From positions 1 to 11,527 of the forward strand of contig JARKQP010000290.1 of assembly GCA_029974875.1 (NCBI GenBank): 11,527 nt of DNA, in the 5' to 3' direction. This DNA comes from Mobilitalea sp. (GTDB lineage: Bacteria > Bacillota_A > Clostridia > Lachnospirales > Lachnospiraceae). The notes under the pieces are model-generated. The model saw nothing but the letters and a program-made list of their open reading frames with translations. It was not told where the DNA came from and ran no database searches. Made by a program: the position numbers and the translations under genes. Below, in pieces: positions 7,268-11,527 of this stretch (positions within the stretch are counted from its first letter, which is position 1; every line of letters begins with the position of its first letter).

Positions 7268-7747
7268 TCACATGTCATGGACGACATCCTCTGACAGGTT
7301 ATCTCCGTCGGCAGCCGTTGTTGCCAGCAGGTCACAGCGTTCGTTCATGGGGTGCCCGTTATGGCCTCTGACCCATTCAAAGGTCACTTTATGAGGCTCC
7401 ATTGCCTTCAAAAGCCGTTTCCAGAGGTCCACATTTTTAACAGGTTCATTTTTTCCCCGCTTCCACCCTTTTTTAATCCAGCCCTCCAGCCAATGCTCAT
7501 TAAAGGCCTTTACCAGGTATTGGGAGTCCGAATAAAGCGTTACGCTGCAGGGCTTTGTCAGAGCTTCAAGTCCGGCAATTGCAGCCATCAGCTCCATCCG
7601 GTTATTGGTGGTCTTTTTATAGCCGGCGCTGTACTCCCTTTCATGCTCCACTCCCTTGGGATCAACATATACAAGGATTGCCCCGTAGCCTCCCGGTCCA
7701 TCCGGGTTTCCCCTTGCTGCCCCATCCGTATATAATTTAACGTCCAT
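7268..7747 (-). CDS. rnhA: Ribonuclease HI
   Basis: RNase HI cuts the RNA strand of RNA-DNA hybrids (R-loops, primers, transcription-replication conflicts). The 159-residue product carries the DEDD metal site: Asp8 in [10 protein letters not shown], Glu52 in NNRMELMAA, Asp74 in YSDSQYL and Asp139 in NERCDLLA, with the catalytic-loop His129 in RGHNGH. The basic handle ([14 protein letters not shown], ~86-99) is present, so it is of the E. coli RnhA type, a full type 1 enzyme without an added hybrid-binding domain. The start is the ATG at 7747 with GGAGG 6 bases upstream. The frame extends to 7798, but that adds 17 residues with no homology-like character or ribosome site. It follows the MutS-like gene after 97 bases and probably shares its transcript. 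Confidence 0.95.
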   Translation of the reverse strand: MDVKLYTDGAARGNPDGPGGYGAILVYVDPKGVEHEREYSAGYKKTTNNRMELMAAIAGLEALTKPCSVTLYSDSQYLVKAFNEHWLEGWIKKGWKRGKNEPVKNVDLWKRLLKAMEPHKVTFEWVRGHNGHPMNERCDLLATTAADGDNLSEDVVHDM

Positions 7748-7780
7748 AACTGACCTCCGTTCTTTTCGCACTTTCAAACA

Positions 7781-7797
7781 TGCTGCCATAGGCAGCA
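7781..7797 (-). terminator. Perfect 7-bp hairpin between the MutS-like gene and rnhA
   Basis: TGCTGCC and GGCAGCA form a perfect G+C-rich stem around a 3-nt loop, 48 bases after the MutS-like stop. On the minus strand it is followed only by TGTTTG, without a proper T-run. It may be a leaky attenuator or an RNA-processing or stability hairpin rather than a full terminator. No promoter for rnhA is visible downstream of it. Confidence 0.35.
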
Positions 7798-7844
7798 CAA
7801 ATAATCAGGGGAGAATGTAAGCTTTCCGCCGGATGCATGCAAAT

Positions 7845-9602
7845 TTAATCAATCCTGCCCCACTCACCGGTCTGTAAAAACTTCTCGGCAGAGATTTCCG
7901 CCTCCTCGGTGATTTTCTTCGGAAACTGGAGCATATCAAGAAGCTTTATGGCATTCTTGGATACTGCCTTCCCCTCGTATAGTTTATAATCAAACAGCAC
8001 TGCATTATCTTCAATTCTTTCCTGGAAATGATAATTGGAATAATAGTTCTCCAGGATCTGGGTGAGCTCGATATCATGGGTAGCTGCAAATACCAGGGCG
8101 TTCCTGCCGGCGATATCCGCAAGGATCCTTGAGGAGGCGGCAATCCGCTCCAGCGTATTGGTTCCCCTTAAGACCTCGTCGATAAAGCACAGCACCGGGG
8201 TATCCTCATTGATTACGTCCAGGATCCTCTTCAGGGATTTAATCTCCACCATATAGTAGCTTTCCTTGCTGAAAATATTATCCCTGAGGGCCATGGAGGA
8301 ATAGATAAAGAAATAACTGGATTCATAGCTCCGGCTCGTCGAGGTGTATATGGTCTGTGCCAAAATGGCATTGATGGCCAGGGTCTTAATAAAGGTGGAT
8401 TTACCGGAAGCATTTGACCCGGTGATGAGCACGCTCTGATCCTCCCTGATGGAATTTGGTATAGGCTCTTCAATCAGGGGATGGTACAGGGCCTCTGCCT
8501 CAAGCTGCGGCTTCCCATCCTTCTTAATCCCCTGTGCATAGGTTGTGGGCAGTCCGTGCCCAGACAGGGGCTTTAGTTCCTGCTCCGGAATGGTGCTTGG
8601 CCCATGCTTTAGCACAGGCTCACAGTAGTAGGGCAACAGCTCCCGGAAGGAAGCGGCGGCAGTCATGCTGTCAAGAAACCCGATATTTGCATAGATCCGG
8701 TTCAAGGTAGTCCGGTTTGCTTTAAAGAACGTAAGCAGCTGGTTATATTTGATTAAATCAATATGGGTCAGCATGCGCACATAATCAAAGAGTGCGTCAA
8801 AGAAGCTGCCGGAGGGCTGCTTCGGCGTAACCCAGGAGGAGCCCTTTTGGAAGGTTTTGAAGGCCTCGCAGTCTTTTTTCAGGCTGTCCGTGTAGGCTTT
8901 AAGCTCCGGAATATCCATATTGCAGAGAGCCTTTGTACCGTCCAGCAGCCTGTAGATATAAGCGACCAGCATAAAATAATTTTCTATCTGCGCCTTTTCT
9001 TTATAATACTGGATGATATTGTTGACTATCATAGCAAGGGTCAGGAGCCCGCCGGCAGGGGGATAGATAAAGATGATCCCGATGGAGGCCAGCAGGCCAA
9101 GTATCATCAGGTAATGGGGTAAATTGCTCTTTACCTCCTTTTCCCCTAAGCGGTTAATGTATTCGTATACCGAGATAACCGTCTGCTTCCCGACGGGATA
9201 CAGCTTCATCTGGACGCTGATCCGTTCCTCTTCCCGTTCCTGGAAGAACTTCACCAGGCGGCTGCGTTCTGCCAGCTCCTCTCCTGAAAGGCTGGGCTTT
9301 CTTAAAAGGGCATAGAGATACTCCTCGCCAATGGAGGTCTGCGTGTTGTTCATCAGCATAAAGATGTCATCCATGTCCAGGTCATTCCAGGTGATGTCAT
9401 CCACGTCGGACCTGTTATCACGGATAGATAAATAATATGCTTTCAGGGATTCGAACTTTTCCGCAGTATATTCCTGGGTCGGAACGTCTCCCCACTGCTC
9501 CTTTAATTTATGAAGGTGCATTTTCTTCAGGGCCTTCTCCTGATAAATACTATATATGATAAAAGCCACAATAACGGCAAAGGCAAAAGCTAAAAATCCC
9601 AT
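7845..9602 (-). CDS. Membrane-anchored MutS-family ATPase (MutS-like, not MutS1 or MutS2)
   Basis: The 585-residue product ends in a MutS-type ABC ATPase: Walker A GSNASGKST (395-403), Walker B VLCFIDEVLRGTNT (470-483) with Asp475-Glu476, and the switch His509 in AATHD. The ATPase is preceded by YHPLIEEPIPNS, like the strand before Walker A in MutS. The rest differs. There is no mismatch-binding domain with Phe-X-Glu and no Smr nuclease domain. Instead there is an N-terminal hydrophobic helix (residues 2-22) and a helical hairpin (~162-180 and 184-200), so it is probably membrane-bound. The start is the ATG at 9602, with GGGAGG 5 bases upstream; the frame also opens at a TTG at 9644 that has no ribosome site. 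It has a perfect promoter and is followed by rnhA and mutSL. I know of related annotated MutS-like proteins in clostridia, but no established function. Confidence 0.85.
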   Translation of the reverse strand: MGFLAFAFAVIVAFIIYSIYQEKALKKMHLHKLKEQWGDVPTQEYTAEKFESLKAYYLSIRDNRSDVDDITWNDLDMDDIFMLMNNTQTSIGEEYLYALLRKPSLSGEELAERSRLVKFFQEREEERISVQMKLYPVGKQTVISVYEYINRLGEKEVKSNLPHYLMILGLLASIGIIFIYPPAGGLLTLAMIVNNIIQYYKEKAQIENYFMLVAYIYRLLDGTKALCNMDIPELKAYTDSLKKDCEAFKTFQKGSSWVTPKQPSGSFFDALFDYVRMLTHIDLIKYNQLLTFFKANRTTLNRIYANIGFLDSMTAAASFRELLPYYCEPVLKHGPSTIPEQELKPLSGHGLPTTYAQGIKKDGKPQLEAEALYHPLIEEPIPNSIREDQSVLITGSNASGKSTFIKTLAINAILAQTIYTSTSRSYESSYFFIYSSMALRDNIFSKESYYMVEIKSLKRILDVINEDTPVLCFIDEVLRGTNTLERIAASSRILADIAGRNALVFAATHDIELTQILENYYSNYHFQERIEDNAVLFDYKLYEGKAVSKNAIKLLDMLQFPKKITEEAEISAEKFLQTGEWGRID

Positions 9603-9658
9603 AAGAACCTCCCTTATAATAGTAATATAATCGTAGACATTCAAACCATCATTCCGTA

Positions 9659-9687
9659 ATTATAAATTTTCACCCATTTCTTGTCAA
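9659..9687 (-). promoter_or_regulatory. Perfect-consensus sigma-A promoter of the MutS-like/rnhA unit
   Basis: Minus strand: TTGACA (9682-9687), exactly 17 bases, TATAAT (9659-9664). The predicted start is near 9652, a leader of about 50 bases to the ATG at 9602. Immediately upstream of the -35, CCCG and CGGG (9688-9699) form a small dyad that could be an operator. A full consensus match suggests substantial constitutive transcription of this membrane MutS paralogue. Confidence 0.88.
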
Positions 9688-9733
9688 CCCGGTTACGGGA
9701 AATCAACAGGATTCTGAGAAAATTAATCATTAT

Positions 9734-9767
9734 AAAAAGGTTGAATCCTAAGTGATCCAACCTTTTT
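9734..9767 (-). terminator. Intrinsic terminator of the NlpC/P60 gene
   Basis: On the minus strand GGTTGGATC and GATTCAACC pair (one G.U) around a 6-nt loop, flanked by A5 and T5 that extend the stem to 14 bp and supply the U-run. It lies about 75 bases after the NlpC/P60 stop and upstream of the next promoter, so the two genes are separate transcription units. Confidence 0.85.
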
Positions 9768-9842
9768 ATACCAATCATTTCATATTAGATGATAGTTTTT
9801 TAGGTGATAATTCCCAGTCACACAAATTCCATATTTGGAAGC

Positions 9843-10934
9843 TTAATTGCTGATATACCTTACACATTTTACCGGTGTCCTGTAGTACATATTGGAAATC
9901 TTGATGCCATCCCTCTTATTGCTGGCATGGATTACCTGCCCATTGCCAATGTACATTGCAACATGGTTGATATAACTGGAGCTTCCGTAGAATATCAGAT
10001 CTCCCGGCCTTAAATCCGAAGCCGAAACTGATGATCCACCCCTTGCCTGTTCCCTTGAGGTACGGCTGATATAGTAACCGAACTTTGCATAGATAGCCCT
10101 TACAAATCCGGAACAATCAACACCATTGCTTAAGGAGGTACCGCCCCATACATATCTGCCGCCAAGGTATTCCTTTGCCTTATTAACAATATCCATACGG
10201 GTTTGTGATACACCGGAGCCATATTGGATCTCCTGTATGGACAGGGCGCGGACCAGTTCATAGGATAAATCTACAAAATCCCTAACAACATAGCCAACGG
10301 AGCCTTCCTCCGTATCACTGTCCAGGCTGACCTTGACCCATACCTTATATTGGTCATCATCCGTAACTACTTTGGAGTCTAATACAAGTAATTCCTCACC
10401 CTTTGCAATGATATCAATCTTAGAGGCTTCTGTCGACGCTGCCGACCTCACATTCAGCCCGTCCGTATTAGCGGTGGCTATATAGAAGCCAACTTCCTTC
10501 GCTAGTGCAGTAGCTGCTGCTCCTTTAATCAGGTAATCGCTGTTTACATAACCCTTTAAGGTTCCTGAAGCTGTCCTGGCGATAATCTCAGTCCATCCGT
10601 TATCAGTAATGGAAATCACTTCACAGCCGCCGTTCTTTGGCAGCTTGCCGATTATCTTATAATCCTCACCGGCACCGGAGCGGATACACAGGTTCGTGTC
10701 AACATCCGCGATGGCAATATCATTAAAGCCGGGGATCGGAATATCCTCTAAGGTCAAGCTCATTGTAGTCGCCGTAGCTGTACTGGAAACTGAACTGGAA
10801 GAGATGCTGTCCTTATCATACATATAACCTGCGACAGCTTCTTCATAAGCTGCCATTGCTGTCTTCGGAGCTGCTGCGAAAAATAGGGTTCCTGCGAAAC
10901 AAGCCAATGAAAGCTTTAGAAGTTTTCTGATCAT
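9843..10934 (-). CDS. Secreted NlpC/P60 endopeptidase with two SH3-like domains
   Basis: A probable peptidoglycan D,L-endopeptidase (gamma-D-glutamyl to diamino acid bond) acting outside the membrane. The 363-residue product starts with a signal peptide: KK-type basic N-end, hydrophobic core 8-22, likely cleavage after AMA (residue 28). A Ser/Thr-rich stretch follows (44-60). Two bacterial SH3-like domains come next: ~73-137 (NLCIRSGAG, GYVNSDYL) and ~148-225 (GLNVRSAAST, GYVVRDFV). The C-terminal NlpC/P60 domain (~245-360) has Cys274 in GVDCSGF, His324 in INHVAMYIG and His336 in VIHAS, a complete catalytic triad. The start ATG has GGAGG 9 bases upstream. It lies between terminators with its own strong promoter, next to spoIVA. 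The WalR-like repeat in its leader fits a wall-stress or growth role. A germination or sporulation role is possible from context but not shown. Confidence 0.93.
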   Translation of the reverse strand: MIRKLLKLSLACFAGTLFFAAAPKTAMAAYEEAVAGYMYDKDSISSSSVSSTATATTMSLTLEDIPIPGFNDIAIADVDTNLCIRSGAGEDYKIIGKLPKNGGCEVISITDNGWTEIIARTASGTLKGYVNSDYLIKGAAATALAKEVGFYIATANTDGLNVRSAASTEASKIDIIAKGEELLVLDSKVVTDDDQYKVWVKVSLDSDTEEGSVGYVVRDFVDLSYELVRALSIQEIQYGSGVSQTRMDIVNKAKEYLGGRYVWGGTSLSNGVDCSGFVRAIYAKFGYYISRTSREQARGGSSVSASDLRPGDLIFYGSSSYINHVAMYIGNGQVIHASNKRDGIKISNMYYRTPVKCVRYISN

Positions 10935-11023
10935 GGATTGCGTCCTCCAAATGTTTTTCTTATCTTATTCTCTATCTTTTGTGGGTGCTATGTAATAAGC
11001 AAGCGGCGAAATATTTAAACAAT

Positions 11024-11040
11024 TGTTACGTAATTGTTAA
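11024..11040 (+). promoter_or_regulatory. WalR-type direct repeat in the leader of the NlpC/P60 gene
   Basis: TGTTAC-N5-TGTTAA on the plus strand matches exactly the published WalR (YycF) consensus TGTWAH-N5-TGTWAH. It lies roughly +10 to +26 relative to the predicted start of the minus-strand transcript, a position expected of a repressing rather than activating site. WalR controls wall hydrolases, including NlpC/P60 endopeptidases, in Bacillus and Staphylococcus. Binding here is inference. Confidence 0.5.
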
Positions 11041-11055
11041 AAATATTACATACAG

Positions 11056-11084
11056 ATTATAGCAAACCGTATAGATTTTGTCAA
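11056..11084 (-). promoter_or_regulatory. Perfect-consensus sigma-A promoter of the NlpC/P60 gene
   Basis: Minus strand: TTGACA (11079-11084), 17-base spacer, TATAAT (11056-11061). The predicted start is near 11049, giving an untranslated leader of about 115 bases. A second TTGACA lies exactly 11 bases upstream (11090-11095) but has no -10 at a usable distance. The leader also holds two perfect palindromes, AACAATTGTT (11018-11027) and TTACGTAA (11026-11033). Confidence 0.9.
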
Positions 11085-11132
11085 CTATGTGTCAACTTTA
11101 TTTTAAAACTTAGTCATTCTTAACAAATATGG

Positions 11133-11176
11133 AAAAAAAGGCCACCTAAATACGGAAATTCCGCATTTTTGGTGGC
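11133..11176 (-). terminator. Intrinsic terminator of spoIVA
   Basis: On the minus strand GCCACC (11171-11176 side) pairs with GGTGGC (11141-11146 side). Inside, AAATGCGGAA pairs with TTCCGTATTT (one G.U), giving a long stem followed by C and then seven T. It begins about 30 bases after the spoIVA stop and insulates the NlpC/P60 promoter. Confidence 0.92.
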
Positions 11177-11206
11177 TAAGCCTGCAGTATACTCGTTACG
11201 CTTTTA

Positions 11207-11527
11207 TTAAATGATAATACAAATCAGTCCACCATTGCTTTCGTTAATAATTCTCTGCATGGTTTCCTGAAGCTTTAGCTGACTCTCATCCGTCAATTTA
11301 TTTATTTTCGTATTAATTCCATCATCTACAAGCTGGCGGATTGATTTTCCAAAGATGTTTGTCTCCCAAATCCCCTCCGGATTTTCAGTAGCATTTGCTT
11401 TTATGTAATTCATTAAATCATTGGCCTGCTCCTGGGAGCCGACAATCGGTGCGACCTCCGTAATGATATCCGCCTTAATCATATGGATTGACGGTGCGGT
11501 GGCTTTTATTTTGACACCATATTTATT
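11207..11527 (-). CDS. spoIVA: Stage IV sporulation protein A, C-terminal part (5' end outside window)
   Basis: Only the last 106 codons are present; the frame is open to the right edge, and the ATG at 11482 is internal. SpoIVA is the ATP-hydrolysing protein that polymerises on the forespore membrane to form the basement layer of the spore coat. The visible part carries signatures typical of its C-terminal domain: KYGVKIKATAPSIHMIKADI, TEVAPIVGS, GIWETNIFGKS, LQETMQRIINE and the terminal GGLICIII. That hydrophobic C terminus is the part that docks to SpoVM at the membrane in Bacillus. The ATPase domain is outside the window (the full protein is about 490 residues). Its presence marks the organism as an endospore former. 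A strong terminator follows directly. Confidence 0.95.
   Translation of the reverse strand, partial: NKYGVKIKATAPSIHMIKADIITEVAPIVGSQEQANDLMNYIKANATENPEGIWETNIFGKSIRQLVDDGINTKINKLTDESQLKLQETMQRIINESNGGLICIII

Noticed and set aside
7140..7271. N-terminal extension of MutS from an ATG at 7271
   Set aside because: The 44 extra residues overlap the rnhA stop and contain the TATAAT promoter. The conserved MutS start and a ribosome site are at 7139.
7748..7798. 17-residue N-terminal extension of RNase HI
   Set aside because: No ribosome site for the upstream ATG, and the extension reads through the GGAGG that serves the ATG at 7747.
9603..9644. TTG start of the MutS-like protein at 9644
   Set aside because: GGGAGG is perfectly placed for the ATG at 9602; the TTG has none and lies only a few bases from the predicted transcript start.
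9827..9840. Short palindrome TTCCATATTTGGAA just after the NlpC/P60 stop
   Set aside because: A 5-bp A+T-rich stem without a T-run; the real terminator is at 9734-9767.

Overview
The window looks like a chromosomal core region of an endospore-forming, Gram-positive clostridium, most plausibly Lachnospiraceae-like. The reasons are the spoIVA end at the right edge, a mutS-mutL-miaA cluster followed by a YnbB-type PLP enzyme, strong GGAGG-type ribosome binding sites and textbook sigma-A promoters. The assignment to a family is inference from gene content. Every gene I can support lies on the minus strand, so transcription runs from high to low coordinates. No gap between genes exceeds 300 bases; the three largest (about 250-275 bases each) all hold identifiable structure.

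In transcription order: (1) the last 106 codons of spoIVA (spore coat basement ATPase) with a strong intrinsic terminator. (2) A secreted NlpC/P60 cell-wall endopeptidase with two SH3-like domains, driven by a perfect TTGACA-17-TATAAT promoter. Its leader carries a WalR-type direct repeat, and the gene ends in a clear terminator. (3) A membrane-anchored MutS-family ATPase, again with a perfect consensus promoter, followed by rnhA (RNase HI). (4) mutS with its own extended -10 promoter, then mutL 11 bases later. (5) A 262-base gap holding a long, nearly perfect hairpin element. (6) miaA (tRNA A37 dimethylallyltransferase). (7) A 260-base gap with degenerate 17-bp tandem repeats and AT-rich structure. 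(8) The first 225 codons of a YnbB/methionine gamma-lyase-like PLP enzyme.

Functionally the core is DNA and RNA quality control. MutS recognises mismatches, MutL (with the metal-dependent nicking motif typical of non-E. coli systems) incises, and both carry visible beta-clamp binding motifs. RNase HI removes RNA from hybrids, and MiaA modifies tRNA. The hfq gene that sits next to miaA in Bacillus is not present here.

The most interesting items are: the 121-base hairpin element between mutL and miaA, whose imperfect positions in the stems are all G.U-compatible in the plus-strand sense, antisense to the operon; the phased TGTNAN repeats around the NlpC/P60 promoter; the membrane-anchored MutS paralogue next to rnhA and mutSL; and in-frame tandem repeats in the MutL linker. 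I do not see a mobile element with a transposase, a CRISPR array, a defence system, or rRNA/tRNA genes.
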